DNA of 64,000 bases from Paenibacillus borealis (GCF_000758665.1 NZ_CP009285.1:2976001-3040000), one strand, 5' to 3'; positions 51,211 to 61,991 are shown, numbered from the stretch's first letter. The notes: a model not told the origin generated them from the letters alone. Translations and numbers: made by a program.

Positions 51211-52446
51211 TTATTGTTCGTAATCCACTTCCGAGGTATAGCGGTTATTGGCGTTCCAGAGCAGGAATTCATCCACGTTCTCGTCCTTCAAGGCGCGGAT
51301 CTGGTCTTCAACCTGCTTCTTACCGTATTTGACATAATGGCCGCTGCCGAGCCAGCTGGCGGTGAAATCCTGAATCCATGGACGAATTACCGGCTTGTAG
51401 CTGCCGAGCGGATCAAGCTTCTTGTGCGTATCGACCATCGAGCCTTTGATTGTAGCATAAGGGTCCTTATCCGGGTCCTTCACATCAAACCAGCCGGTAG
51501 AGTAATGGCTCGGATAGACCATCGGGCTGATGACATCCACATTCTTCGATATTTTGACGAAATCCTGGCCAATGCCCTCTGCTGCAGGAACTGAGGCTGC
51601 ATAACCGAAGATATCAACAGAGACACGGACACCGAGCGGAGCCAGCTCTGCTTTGGCATATTTGACAAAGTCGGCAATAATCTCTACACGCGGTCTGTCG
51701 CTTTTGGTATATTTCAATGTATCTGCACGTTTCTCGAAGCCTTCAGGGAAGCGCACATAGTCGAATTGAATTTCCTTGAATCCAAGCTTAGCCGCCTCTT
51801 TGGCAATATCCACGTTGTATTTCCACACTGCTTCATTATACGGATTCACGAAGCTGTCTCCGCCCTTATTAGCCCAGACGGAGCCGTCGGAATTTACAAA
51901 GGATAATTCCTTGTTCTTCTTAGCCAGTACAGAATCCTTGAAGACAACAATCCGGGCTATGGGATATACGTCATGTTCCTTCAGGCGTGTCATCAGCTTG
52001 TTGATATCTCCAATGAACGGCTGGGGATGTCCCATTTGCTGGAGTTCAGCGTTATCCGTTTTGTATGTGATGTATCCGGCGTCGTCCTTGATGTCAATGA
52101 CCATGGAATTCAGTTCGGTTTTGTCGAGCAGGGCAAGCAGGGTCTCCATACGCGCTCCCCCGGCGCTGTAGGCCGTTACATAAATCCCTTTAACCTTAGG
52201 TGCATCTGGCTGCGGATCGGTATGAAGTACTGTCTCTGGTGTTGCGCTTGGTGAAGGTGCCGGTGCTGCAGTGCCGCCAGCACCATTCGGTGAAGTCGCT
52301 GTTGCCTCTGGATTCGTAGTGTGTTCTGCGACGATGGGGGGATTCATGGCGCTCTGCAGTGCTGCTGCCACATCAGCGTCGTGGCCGTTATTCGGCACTC
52401 CAACGCCTCCCAGGGCCATCATCAGTAATGCCCAGGTGATGTTCAT
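51211..52446 (-). CDS. Putative glycoside hydrolase (DUF4015/GHL family)
   Basis: A 411-residue exported protein. A short hydrophobic N-terminus (ITWALLMMALGGVGVP) may be a signal or anchor. A Thr/Pro/Ala/Ser linker runs from about residues 40 to 82. A TIM-barrel DUF4015 domain follows: KGIYVTAYSAGG, MVIDIKDDAGYITY, FKEIQFDYVRFPEG (candidate acidic catalytic residues), and VISPMVYPSHYS. The activity is unproven. GGGAGC lies 12 bases before the ATG, with an out-of-frame ATGAAATGA between them, which may lower initiation. Confidence 0.82.
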   Translation of the reverse strand: MNITWALLMMALGGVGVPNNGHDADVAAALQSAMNPPIVAEHTTNPEATATSPNGAGGTAAPAPSPSATPETVLHTDPQPDAPKVKGIYVTAYSAGGARMETLLALLDKTELNSMVIDIKDDAGYITYKTDNAELQQMGHPQPFIGDINKLMTRLKEHDVYPIARIVVFKDSVLAKKNKELSFVNSDGSVWANKGGDSFVNPYNEAVWKYNVDIAKEAAKLGFKEIQFDYVRFPEGFEKRADTLKYTKSDRPRVEIIADFVKYAKAELAPLGVRVSVDIFGYAASVPAAEGIGQDFVKISKNVDVISPMVYPSHYSTGWFDVKDPDKDPYATIKGSMVDTHKKLDPLGSYKPVIRPWIQDFTASWLGSGHYVKYGKKQVEDQIRALKDENVDEFLLWNANNRYTSEVDYEQ

Positions 52447-52602
52447 TTCATTTTCGCTCCCTTTATGTACATTCCCTTAAAGTATAAAGTAACGGGTGCA
52501 CTCAAAAAGAACAGACTTGTAACAATACCCGTAATTTTTGGTGTCATAAAAACCGCTCTTGTTGTTTATAAACGGGATGTACAGATTTTGAACCGCTGAA
52601 TT

Positions 52603-52655
52603 AAAAAGTAAATGCCGCCCGGATCCGGCACGAAGGCCGAATCCGAAGCGGCAAC
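52603..52655 (-). terminator. Probable terminator of the small reverse-strand gene
   Basis: Interrupted stem between 52613-52635 and 52640-52653 (GCCGC/GCGGC, GGAT/ATCC, CGGC/GCCG), with A-rich sequence to its left giving T residues on the reverse strand. Confidence 0.55.
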
Positions 52656-52683
52656 TATCAAAACTTGCTCTAAAGCAGCTTAC

Positions 52684-52878
52684 TTAGTGAAGATACGCAG
52701 AATTCTGATGCTCGCAAATGCTGTAATGGATGATATCCATGGCATCTGCCGGTTCCAGAATACTCAGACCGTCACGCAGAACGATTACAGAGTTAAGTTC
52801 GTCCTGCTTCAGAAACGGTATCATATCGGGATACCACCTCATGACGATTGCTGACAGTTTTACCGTTTCCATTTCCAC
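52684..52878 (-). CDS. Hypothetical small protein (64 residues)
   Basis: The frame reads EMETVKLSAIVMRWYPDMIP, then LKQDELNSVIVLRDGLSILE and a C-terminal YSICEHQNSAYLH. GTG 52878 is chosen because GAAAGGG lies 9 bases upstream; GTG 52887 overlaps it. It has a terminator-like hairpin after it. No membrane segment. I do not recognise the family. Confidence 0.5.
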   Translation of the reverse strand: MEMETVKLSAIVMRWYPDMIPFLKQDELNSVIVLRDGLSILEPADAMDIIHYSICEHQNSAYLH

Positions 52879-53050
52879 AAAAATCACCCTTTCCTTTTTC
52901 GAATCGAACTGAATTTGAATTCAGGGTCCACCCGGAAAAACGAAGTGCCTGGAAAAAAGAGGGGTAAATCACAATCTTCATGAAATTGATAAGGGTCCTG
53001 CGTGGTACTAATATATCACAATTTTAAAATATGCGCATTTTTTTCAGGGC

Positions 53051-53878
53051 CTATCTTTTGCGGAAGGACCCCATCACCCCGACCGTCTCAACGATGTTCA
53101 CGAAAGCCTGCGGGTCGCTTGTTTTGATGATCCGTTTAAGCTCTGCGAGTTCGTACCGAGTGGTCACTGTCATTAGCATGTCCCGTTCCACATGAGAATA
53201 AGCACCTTCCGTCTTAATCTTTGTGACGCCGCGCTGCAGTCCCAGCAATTGCTGCAGAAGCTCATCCGTCCGGGTTGTTACTATATAGACAGTGACCTTG
53301 ATGTGGCTGACATGAATCAGATCCACGACCTTGCCGCTCACATAAATGGAAACCATGGATGCAAGTGCCAGGTTCCAGTTGTTATCGAAATAAGCTGCGG
53401 CCAGAATAACGAGCCCGTTAAGGCCGACCAGGACATTGCCAATCGGGAAATCGCGGTAACGAGTAATAATCGAGCCCAGAATATCAAATCCGCCGGACGA
53501 GCCGCCTACACGGAAAGACACTCCGGCCCCGACACCTACAAGCACCCCTCCGAAGACGGAAGCCAGCAGCATGTCCGAGGATACCTGATGCACCGGCACC
53601 AGGGTCATCAGCCAGGTTGTGGCTCCGACAGAGAGGATACTGAGGATAATGAACCTCCGTCCGAGCTGGAACCAGCCGGCGGCAAGCAGCGGCACATTGA
53701 AGAGTAAATACAGCAGGCTGATATTAAATGGAGTGAAGTAACCGACCAGCATGGCCAGGCCCGATACTCCTCCACTGAGCAGTCTGTGCGGGATCAGGAA
53801 CAGATTAAAGCCGCAGGCAATCATCGCAGAACCGAAGATTACGGCCAGATAACTCCCGAATAGTCTGAGTTTCAACAA
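53051..53878 (-). CDS. YitT family membrane protein (DUF2179)
   Basis: A 275-residue protein with about five to six N-terminal helices; the family motifs are FLIPHRLLSGGVSGLAML and GVSFRVGGSSGGFDIL (positions about 28-46 and 118-134). The C-terminal cytoplasmic DUF2179 domain (about residues 195-275) includes KVTVYIVTTRTDELLQQL and TRYELAELKRIIK. The start is TTG 53878, 7 bases after GAGGTG. The function is unknown, though YitT proteins are abundant in spore formers. Confidence 0.88.
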   Translation of the reverse strand: MLKLRLFGSYLAVIFGSAMIACGFNLFLIPHRLLSGGVSGLAMLVGYFTPFNISLLYLLFNVPLLAAGWFQLGRRFIILSILSVGATTWLMTLVPVHQVSSDMLLASVFGGVLVGVGAGVSFRVGGSSGGFDILGSIITRYRDFPIGNVLVGLNGLVILAAAYFDNNWNLALASMVSIYVSGKVVDLIHVSHIKVTVYIVTTRTDELLQQLLGLQRGVTKIKTEGAYSHVERDMLMTVTTRYELAELKRIIKTSDPQAFVNIVETVGVMGSFRKR

Positions 53879-53951
53879 ACAAATTCACCTCTATGTTTAA
53901 TGTAAGTAATGAAAGAAAGGAATGTACTGGTATTCCTGATCGGGTTTGTGA

Positions 53952-54194
53952 TATAATGTATAGGATATTCTTGAGTAGGACGTTACAATGGTATTTTTGC
54001 ATTGCTTAGAATGCGAAGTTACAGTTGTCAGGTATATGTAGTGGCCTGATCATAGGACAGCTTTTTTGTCCCAATACGCGCTAAACCATGCAGGAAATAC
54101 GGCATGATTGGACAGCCTATAAATGTGTTTACCGCTACTTAAGAATACAGACAAGCATGTGGAATGTCCACTGTATAGAAGGAGCATGAATAAT
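53952..54194 (+). promoter_or_regulatory. Extended -10 promoter and long leader of the DEAD-box helicase gene
   Basis: TGA-TATAAT (TATAAT 53952-53957) lies 238 bases before the start. The leader contains a hairpin-like GGACAGC-TTTTTT-TGTCC near 54056-54072 and short inverted segments (GTCAGG/CCTGAT, 54027-54051). Long leaders of this type are common in cold-inducible helicase genes and suggest post-transcriptional control. No ORF is evident in 53879-54194. Confidence 0.5.
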
Positions 54195-55853
<1,659 letters not shown>

Positions 55854-55872
55854 GCATTGCGTTTGACATAGG

Positions 55873-55914
55873 AAGAAGACGAGCGACCGCTAGCGGTTCT
55901 CGTCTTCTTTTTTT
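55873..55914 (+). terminator. Terminator of the helicase gene
   Basis: An 11-bp stem (55873-55883 with 55899-55909), inner ACCG/CGGT, then seven T. Confidence 0.92.
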
Positions 55915-55968
55915 GCAGAGATAAGAATTTATATGCTTCGCGCAATACATTATCCTTATCATACATGT

Positions 55969-56064
55969 TTAGATAAAAGTGCGGGTAATGATGACGAGCA
56001 GAATGAACAGAACGAGAATCGTACCGGTGGAAGTCCAAGGATTGTAGCATCCAGGTGCGGACAT
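55969..56064 (-). CDS. YjcZ family sporulation peptide (31 residues)
   Basis: The frame reads SAPGCYNPWTSTGTILVLFI followed by LLVIITRTFI. A short Gly/Pro/Tyr polar head plus a terminal hydrophobic helix with LFILLVII is the layout of YjcZ/YizD-type spore membrane peptides. A perfect AAAGGAGG lies 8 bases before the ATG. It is too short for ordinary gene finders. Presence fits a spore former. Confidence 0.7.
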   Translation of the reverse strand: MSAPGCYNPWTSTGTILVLFILLVIITRTFI

Positions 56065-56241
56065 AGGGTTAACCTCCTTTGAACAGTGGTTATTGTGGTT
56101 ACGATTCTAATATATGGACGGATCTCGGAGCTTGCATAGACGCTTACCTATAACTTGTAAACTTGGGCGCTGGAAAAGTCCGGGTCAAATAGGGTATAGT
56201 TAAGATACGCAGTATGCGCTAGATAGACAGGAGGAAGGGAA

Positions 56242-57060
56242 TTGGAGTTTAAGGGAGCAATGGGCGGTTTATACCGCATCACGGAATGGATATCACGTAT
56301 TGCCTTCAGTAATATTTTGTGGGCACTGTGTTCGGTTCCGTTTCTGTTCGCAGGAATTATGAAGATGATTATGCTGGGTTCGGAAGCAGGCGGGCCGAAT
56401 GAGCAGATCACGCTCAACTGGGTACTTGGCGTACTCGCGCCATTCACTGTATTTCCCGCTACGGCGGCGCTGTTTACAGTAGTGCGCAAATGGGTTATGG
56501 GCAACACGGATGTAAGCACGTTCCGGACTTTTTTTCAGGGGTACAAAGAGAATTATTTCAAAAGCATGCTTGGAGGGGTGATCTACACCCTGCTGTTCGT
56601 GATCATGTACGTTGATGTTACCGTATACATGACACAGATGGCCAATCTCAAAATCGTCGGTATATTAATGCTCGTGCTGATGATTATTTTGTTCGTTTCC
56701 ATGTTCAATTTCTTCTCGATCGTGGTTCATTACCAGATGACCTTCAAGGAAGTGGTGACCAACTCCATTCTGTTGACCATCGCCCGGCCGATCCGTGTAT
56801 TCTCAACACTTATTGGTTCAGCGGTTCTTCTCTATATAGGTCTGCGGTATCCGGTGCTCTACGCTCTTTGTATTCCTACATTTGTTGCTATGCTGGCCTT
56901 CTTTAACTTCTATGCAACTTACAACAAGCTGCAGCTGCAGGTGGAGAAGAAGAAGCTGGCTGAGGAGCAGGCGGCGCTGGAAGCTGCTGAGAATGAAGGC
57001 ATGCCTTCTGATGAGGATGAAGAGGAAGAGGAAGAGGGCATCAACCTCAAGAAGAGTTAA
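56242..57060 (+). CDS. YesL family membrane protein (DUF624)
   Basis: A 272-residue protein with about six helices; the DUF624 signature is ITEWISRIAFSNILWALCSV near the start, then FPATAALFTVVRKWVMG and FRTFFQGYKENYFKS. A C-terminal extension is a charged coiled coil ending in a run of acidic residues (DEDEEEEEE). YesL genes often sit in carbohydrate operons; none adjoins here. The start is TTG 56242 with AGGAGGAAGG upstream. Confidence 0.82.
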   Translation: MEFKGAMGGLYRITEWISRIAFSNILWALCSVPFLFAGIMKMIMLGSEAGGPNEQITLNWVLGVLAPFTVFPATAALFTVVRKWVMGNTDVSTFRTFFQGYKENYFKSMLGGVIYTLLFVIMYVDVTVYMTQMANLKIVGILMLVLMIILFVSMFNFFSIVVHYQMTFKEVVTNSILLTIARPIRVFSTLIGSAVLLYIGLRYPVLYALCIPTFVAMLAFFNFYATYNKLQLQVEKKKLAEEQAALEAAENEGMPSDEDEEEEEEGINLKKS

Positions 57061-57130
57061 CATCCCGTTAACTGAAAGACGTATAATTATGACGGAAATT
57101 TATTCCGGTGTTAATTAAAGCGCATACAGG

Positions 57131-57159
57131 TTTACTTTTTCGTTAAAACGCAATATAAT
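57131..57159 (+). promoter_or_regulatory. Promoter of the 6S RNA
   Basis: TTTACT (57131-57136), 17-base spacer, TATAAT (57154-57159). Transcription is expected to start near 57166. Confidence 0.7.
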
Positions 57160-57166
57160 ATTAATA

Positions 57167-57363
57167 AATCCTGCGATGTTCGTTATGGTTGCTCGTTGTT
57201 TTGAACCAATGATAATGTCTTGGGAGATCTACATGAAGCGCGGCTGAACAGCCCTGTCTATACGACCTGGGGAATTCAAAAACGACTTCTGCGGTCACCC
57301 ACCTGCTATAGCAGGTTCAGAAGACACTGCAGCCGGACGGCATAGGCGGGTTTTCCACTGTTT
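57167..57363 (+). ncRNA. ssrS: 6S RNA
   Basis: The region has no gene, a sigma-A promoter ending at 57159 and a long imperfect hairpin. The 5' end contains CGATGTTCG and the 3' end GGACGGCAT, which match the E. coli 6S terminal elements GATGTTCG and GCGGCAT in kind and position. The transcript of about 195 bases has the expected size. 6S RNA mimics open promoter DNA and holds housekeeping RNA polymerase in stationary phase. I cannot run a covariance model, so the ends are approximate. Confidence 0.72.
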
Positions 57364-57368
57364 TTGAC

Positions 57369-57416
57369 AAGGCACCCTGTTACCTGCTCACCTGCAGGAA
57401 TAGGGTGCCTTTTATG
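57369..57416 (+). terminator. Terminator downstream of 6S RNA
   Basis: A perfect 10-bp stem (57369-57378 with 57402-57411) with 23-base loop and T run. Confidence 0.85.
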
Positions 57417-57527
57417 GTGTGTGTTTGGGTTATTAACCCTGGGAAAGTGCGCTATGCTCTTTTGTTCCGGCGATAAGAGTGTTACACTTAGGGTAGTGAA
57501 CTTGGGATTTAAAGAGGGGGAAGAATT

Positions 57528-57917
57528 TTGTCGTTGAAAAGAACCTTGGTCGGTTTATTTCGCAGTCATGACGGAACAAGCGACCGTGCAAAAGATCCGG
57601 CACTCAAAACGCGTTATTACACTCTTTCAAAAGACAAGGCGTGGGACGAAGTATCCGCAACGCTGAAGAAGATTCCTGGATTCAAGGTACTTCATGAAGT
57701 ACAGTCTGTAGGGGAGATCACCCTGGAGAAGAGAACGGCATTCGGCCGCACACTGGATATCACCGTATCTGTGCTGAGTACCTCGCCGGTACGCTGTGCC
57801 GTAGATATGTATTCCGCATCCAGAGGATCGCTCGGCGATTTGGGTGCCAATTACCGTGTCATTCAGCGTTTGTACCAGTCGCTGGATAAGAAGCTGGGCA
57901 AATATAAGGCTGATTAA
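57528..57917 (+). CDS. DUF1499-like cytosolic protein
   Basis: A 129-residue protein whose C-terminal half, VDMYSASRGSLGDLGANYRV, matches the S-x-SR-x-G-x-x-DLGAN motif of DUF1499. The N-terminal part has YYTLSKDKAWDEVSATLKKI. No signal peptide or helix pair. Function unknown. The start is TTG 57528, behind AAGAGGGGGAAG. It is monocistronic: 6S terminator before, terminator after. Confidence 0.6.
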   Translation: MSLKRTLVGLFRSHDGTSDRAKDPALKTRYYTLSKDKAWDEVSATLKKIPGFKVLHEVQSVGEITLEKRTAFGRTLDITVSVLSTSPVRCAVDMYSASRGSLGDLGANYRVIQRLYQSLDKKLGKYKAD

Positions 57918-58011
57918 GAGCAAACTTCACTTTTTTGTTCAGAGAATGTATGCGGTTTCTAAGCGCGGTACAGGCCGTGCTAGGCATTAATAAATATGGA
58001 TCATCATACGC

Positions 58012-58052
58012 AAAAAGCGGGAGAAGGATGACCTTCTGCCGCTTTTTTTTCT
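58012..58052. terminator. Bidirectional terminator
   Basis: AAAAAGCGG/CCGCTTTTTTT outer stem and AGAAGG/CCTTCT inner stem, between convergent genes. Confidence 0.88.
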
Positions 58053-58090
58053 AAGACCGATATTTATAAGTGGGATATCGTTCGCGGCGG

Positions 58091-58609
58091 TTACAGCAGT
58101 GCCCGGACAGCTGAGATGGCAGCTTCATAATCGGGATGCTCCGCCATTTCGCCGAGATATTCGACATAAGCCAGCTTGTCATCCTTGTCCACAACGAAAA
58201 TGGACCGCATATCCAGACGGAATTCCTTGATCAGTACGCCGTAGGCTTGTCCGAATGAGGTTTCCTTGTGGTCGGAGAGCGTAATTACACTGTCAATGCC
58301 TGCAGCGCCGCACCAGCGTGCCTGGGCGAAAGGCAGGTCTGTACTGATGGTGAGAATAACTACGTCATCGCCGAGTCCGGCAGCCTCGCTGTTGAAGCGG
58401 CGGGTCTGTGCATCGCACACACCGGTATCGAGGGAAGGCACAACGCTGATCAGCTTTATTTTGCCGGCATAATCACCGAGTGAAGCATCTTCCAGCAGAT
58501 TCTTGCTTACCACGAATGCTGGTGCGGAATCTCCTGCCTTCAGTTCAGGTCCTACGAGAGTAATGGGATTGCCTTTAAAAGTAGCTACGCCTGTTCTTTC
58601 TTGCGTCAT
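58091..58609 (-). CDS. tpx: Thiol peroxidase (atypical 2-Cys peroxiredoxin)
   Basis: A 172-residue enzyme reducing peroxides with thioredoxin. The peroxidatic Cys65 lies in PSLDTGVCDAQTRRF and the resolving Cys100 in FAQARWCGAAG, the Tpx spacing. FKGNPITLVG at the start and IFVVDKDDKLAYVEYL near the end are typical. AAGGAGG precedes the ATG. It is divergent from the rhomboid gene. No PerR or Spx site was identified. Confidence 0.94.
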   Translation of the reverse strand: MTQERTGVATFKGNPITLVGPELKAGDSAPAFVVSKNLLEDASLGDYAGKIKLISVVPSLDTGVCDAQTRRFNSEAAGLGDDVVILTISTDLPFAQARWCGAAGIDSVITLSDHKETSFGQAYGVLIKEFRLDMRSIFVVDKDDKLAYVEYLGEMAEHPDYEAAISAVRALL

Positions 58610-58722
58610 GTCCTTGTTTCCTCCTTGAATTGCAATATTGGATTGTTACTGCCACAATAAATTATAATCTTTTTAGAAGCTGAATGTCGAGCCGGACAAA
58701 CATACATAAAAGGATGGGTGCT

Positions 58723-59349
58723 ATGATTTTCATACGATACGAGAAGTGGAAAAGTTATCTCCGGTATTACCCGGTAACCTGTTTACTGATTCTGGCTAAT
58801 GTAGTTATGTTTATTGTGCTGTCGCTGAACGGCGGATCGACAAATCTGCAAACCCTCGTCAAGTTCGGGGCAACGGTAAATGTCGGCCCGGAAAAAGAGG
58901 AACTGTGGCGCTACGCTGCGGCCATGTTCCTGCACAACGGGTTTGCGCATCTGTTCTTTAACTGTTTCGCCCTGCTGGTCTTTGCGCCTCCCCTGGAGCG
59001 TCTGATGGGCTGGTGGCGGTATGTGCTGCTGTATCTGGCGGGCGGGTTCCTGGCGAATCTGCTGGGAGTTGCCATCAGCGGCCGCGGAGTGGTTGAGATC
59101 GGGATTGTCTCTGTAGGCGCCTCAGGCGCCATCTACGCGATTTATGGCGCGTTCCTCTACATTGCGCTTCTGCAAAGAACATTGATGGATGAGGGCTCGC
59201 GCAAGACGCTGTACGGCCTCCTGGTCATGGGGATTATTATGTCCTTTGCTACGCCGCATGTAGACTACATGGCCCATATCGGCGGCCTGATAGCCGGGTT
59301 CTTCATTTACGGGCTTATGATCCGCGTATTCAAAAGAAAAGGGAGATAA
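58723..59349 (+). CDS. Rhomboid family intramembrane serine protease
   Basis: A 208-residue protein with six predicted helices. The conserved loop HNGFAHLFFNCFAL is before the catalytic Ser in VGASGAIYAIYGAF (GxSG type) and the catalytic His in YMAHIGGLIAG. All catalytic elements are intact. Substrates are unknown. ATG 58723 has AAAGGATGGG just upstream. It lies 14 bases before the lysR-type gene and may share its transcript. Confidence 0.87.
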   Translation: MIFIRYEKWKSYLRYYPVTCLLILANVVMFIVLSLNGGSTNLQTLVKFGATVNVGPEKEELWRYAAAMFLHNGFAHLFFNCFALLVFAPPLERLMGWWRYVLLYLAGGFLANLLGVAISGRGVVEIGIVSVGASGAIYAIYGAFLYIALLQRTLMDEGSRKTLYGLLVMGIIMSFATPHVDYMAHIGGLIAGFFIYGLMIRVFKRKGR

Positions 59350-59363
59350 GAGAGGGTGGAGAC

Positions 59364-60281
59364 GTGGAGCTTAGACAGCTGCAGTATTTTCTAAAAGTTG
59401 CCCAAAAGGAACATGTCACCAGAGCGGCGGAAGAGCTGCATGTCGCGCAATCTGCAGTAAGCCGCCAGATCCATCAGCTTGAGCAGGAACTGGGTGTAGA
59501 TCTGTTCATGCAGAAGGGGAGGAACCTGCAGCTTACTCCCGTCGGACAGCTCTTTTGCAAAAGAGTGGAATCATTGCTAAACGAGCTGGACCGTTCCGTG
59601 GCGGAGGTTCATGAATTCCTTGATCCGGAGCGCGGGGAGATCCGCATCGGATTTCCGCACAGTCTGGGGACCCATCTCATTCCTTCTATAGTTGCGGAAT
59701 TCCGCCGGCATTATCCCCATGTCAAATTCCGCTTTAAGCAGGGCGCATATCCTTCGTTAATCAAGGATGTTATTTCGGGTGAGGTGGACCTGGCGTTCAT
59801 TTCTCCATTTCCGGAGAATGACGGGCATGTGGCCGGAGATATTGTAATGACTGAAGAGCTGTTCGCCATTCTTCCGCAGAATCATCCGCTGGCCGGAGAG
59901 GAAGTAATCCGGCTGGAGCAGCTGCGTGAAGAGAAATTCGTATTGTTCAGCCAAGGCTACTCGCTGCGGCCGATAGTATGGCAAGCATGTCTGCAGGCGG
60001 GCTTTAAGCCGCAGATTGCTTTTGAAGGCGGGGAGACAGATACTATCCGCGGTCTGGTGGCCGCCGGGATGGGAGTGAGTCTGCTGCCCGAGATGGCGCT
60101 CTACCAGACCAATCCGATGCAGCCGGCGCAGGTCCGGGTCGTTGAACCGTCGGTTACAAGAACGGTGGGACTGATTCACCGGGCGGACGGGAAGCTTCCG
60201 CTGGTGGCCCGTTCGTTCCGTACCTTCCTGCTAACCTATTTCAAGGACAGACAGCAAAACAATACCCCGGTCGGCTCATAG
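59364..60281 (+). CDS. LysR family transcriptional regulator
   Basis: A 305-residue regulator: N-terminal winged HTH (MELRQLQYFLKVAQKEHVTR, AAEELHVAQSAVSRQIHQLE) and a C-terminal periplasmic-binding-like effector domain with IRIGFPHSLGTHLIPSIV. It resembles the GltC/CitR/CynR class. GTG 59364 has GGTGGAG upstream. Its last codons lie inside the left arm of the terminator. The effector and target are unknown; LysR proteins often control a divergent gene, but none is divergent here. Confidence 0.9.
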   Translation: MELRQLQYFLKVAQKEHVTRAAEELHVAQSAVSRQIHQLEQELGVDLFMQKGRNLQLTPVGQLFCKRVESLLNELDRSVAEVHEFLDPERGEIRIGFPHSLGTHLIPSIVAEFRRHYPHVKFRFKQGAYPSLIKDVISGEVDLAFISPFPENDGHVAGDIVMTEELFAILPQNHPLAGEEVIRLEQLREEKFVLFSQGYSLRPIVWQACLQAGFKPQIAFEGGETDTIRGLVAAGMGVSLLPEMALYQTNPMQPAQVRVVEPSVTRTVGLIHRADGKLPLVARSFRTFLLTYFKDRQQNNTPVGS

Positions 60282-60298
60282 CCGACCGGGGTATTGTT
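60260..60298. terminator. Bidirectional terminator overlapping the lysR stop codon
   Basis: A perfect 17-bp stem (60260-60276 with 60280-60296) with a 3-base loop; the right arm includes the TAG stop (60279-60281). Flanked by A and T runs, it serves both lysR and the convergent yugP-like gene. Confidence 0.88.
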
Positions 60299-60310
60299 TG
60301 TAATTATGAA

Positions 60311-60988
60311 TTAATCGCGGTTGCCCAGGAACATAAGGATCAGACGGATGAGCTCCAGCAGGGAGACCAATGCTGCTGCCACATACGTGAGCGCTGCGGC
60401 GTTAAGGACCTTGGCGACGCCGCGTTCCTCTTCATTGCGGATGAAGCCTTGCTGGACCATAATCCGGCGTGCCCGGCTGCTGGCATTGAACTCAACAGGC
60501 AGTGTGACAAGCTGGAAGGCTACTGCGGCTGAGAAGAAAACGATCCCCAGACCGATAAGGTTCAATGAGCTGAAAATAAAACCGGCCAGCAGCATAAATG
60601 GTGCAACACCTGATGCGAAGTTGACGACCGGGAACATCCGGTGGCGGAGCGTCAGCATCGGATAATGTTCCTTATGCTGAATCGCATGGCCGATCTCGTG
60701 ACAGGCGACGGAAACCGCTGCGATGGAGCTTTCGTAATATACTGGCTCAGACAGCCGGACAACACGGTTGACCGGGTCGTAGTGGTCGGAGAGGGTGCCC
60801 CTTACCGGTTCGATAGGTACATCGTACAGTCCGTTTGCATCAAGCATACGGCGGGCGGCCTCATATCCGGTCAATCCATTCATGTTGGGCACCTTGGCCC
60901 ATTTCTTGAAATTACCCTTGACCCTGAACTGGGCCCACACGGAGAAGATAAAAGCGATAATTAATAATAGATACATTAGGGGCATCAT
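60311..60988 (-). CDS. YugP-like zinc metallopeptidase membrane protein
   Basis: A 225-residue protein with an N-terminal helix (MYLLLIIAFIFSVWAQF), a middle domain with SVACHEIGHAIQHKE (HExxH zinc site, about residue 110), and two to three C-terminal helices. It belongs to the DUF/peptidase_Mx family of B. subtilis YugP. The start is M4 of the frame (60988), 9 bases after GGAGG. It is convergent with the lysR gene. Confidence 0.85.
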   Translation of the reverse strand: MMPLMYLLLIIAFIFSVWAQFRVKGNFKKWAKVPNMNGLTGYEAARRMLDANGLYDVPIEPVRGTLSDHYDPVNRVVRLSEPVYYESSIAAVSVACHEIGHAIQHKEHYPMLTLRHRMFPVVNFASGVAPFMLLAGFIFSSLNLIGLGIVFFSAAVAFQLVTLPVEFNASSRARRIMVQQGFIRNEEERGVAKVLNAAALTYVAAALVSLLELIRLILMFLGNRD

Positions 60989-61021
60989 ATGTCTCATTCC
61001 TCCACTTTAAGTTACAAGCTG

Positions 61022-61453
61022 TTACATTGGCGGCCCCTGTGTCAGCAGAAGCCGGATCGCTTCCATGCAGGCAACGCCTTGTGGAATTAATGCTGCTAAT
61101 GCCCGGCTGGCCTGTCCGGGCTTCAAACCGCTGATTACCGGTTCAAGAGCCTTAACTTCACGCTCAAGCTGCTGCATCTGAAGCTCAAGCTGGACCAGTT
61201 TGCCCGAGACCTCGGCCTCCGGTGTAGCTGCGTTCCATTTGCCCATCAGGGATTTGATTTCTTCCAATGTATATTTCTCTTGCTTTAGCTGATTAATACG
61301 TTGTAAATTGACCAAGGTTTCATGGTTGTACAAACGGTAATTCTTCATGCTTCTTGATTCAGGTGTAATCAGTCCGAGCTTCGTATAATAATCAATGGTA
61401 CGTTCACTCGTGCCGGCCGCCTTGGCCAGCTCACCGATCCGGTAAAGGGTCAT
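61022..61453 (-). CDS. MerR family transcriptional regulator
   Basis: A 143-residue protein with the MerR HTH (YRIGELAKAAGTSERTIDYY, LGLITPESRSMKNYRLY), then NHETLVNLQRINQLKQEKYT, and a coiled-coil dimerisation helix (about residues 80-105). No metal-ligand cysteine pattern is seen; the short C-terminus ends LLLTQGPPM. It may be SigW/MgrR-like or a GlnR relative: the gene is near amtB, but the typical GlnR C-terminus is not recognised. TTGGAG lies upstream of ATG 61453. Confidence 0.82.
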   Translation of the reverse strand: MTLYRIGELAKAAGTSERTIDYYTKLGLITPESRSMKNYRLYNHETLVNLQRINQLKQEKYTLEEIKSLMGKWNAATPEAEVSGKLVQLELQMQQLEREVKALEPVISGLKPGQASRALAALIPQGVACMEAIRLLLTQGPPM

Positions 61454-61499
61454 ATCTCCAAGTTGTCTCACCTCACTGGAAGAGGCAGGCTGTAACACA

Positions 61500-61990
61500 G
61501 CGATGCACTCTGTTCATTAAATTATCCTGCTAACTAATGATACCAAAACCCAAACCGTACAGTCAAACGTCACACTTACTTAAAGTATATGCAGCATTTG
61601 CTGAAAGATTCGCTGTTTATTAATGTAATACAACTGGATAAGATGAATTATATATCACATTACGTGTCATGTATTGAAGCGGGAGTTATGTACAGCCAGA
61701 TATTATTAGGAAGTTACGTAGAAAAAGCGGTTGAGTTTATTTATATATGGAAGGAAAATAAAAACGATGTCAGAAAAAATCCGGCGGAAAAAGGCATGTT
61801 TACTAACAGACATTAATAAAAATACAAAAGGAATAGTCTGAAATCTTACACGCCATGTATACGCTTGCACCCACGGTTGATATAGAAGTTGGCGGTTTGT
61901 GCGGATTATCTGCGGTATGGCGGGAGATTTGGCATTCTGTGAATAAATCGTGAGCTACCATAAATAAATTAAAACATTCAAAAAAATAGT
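61500..61990. other. AT-rich intergenic region with no supported gene
   Basis: A 75-residue ORF at 61589-61816 lacks a ribosome-binding site and family resemblance. I see no RNA, repeat or operator apart from the amtB promoter at 61992 onward. Confidence 0.5.
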
Positions 61991-61991
61991 C

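Noticed and set aside
61589..61816. 75-codon ORF upstream of amtB
   Set aside because: No RBS, no family resemblance and AT-rich surroundings.
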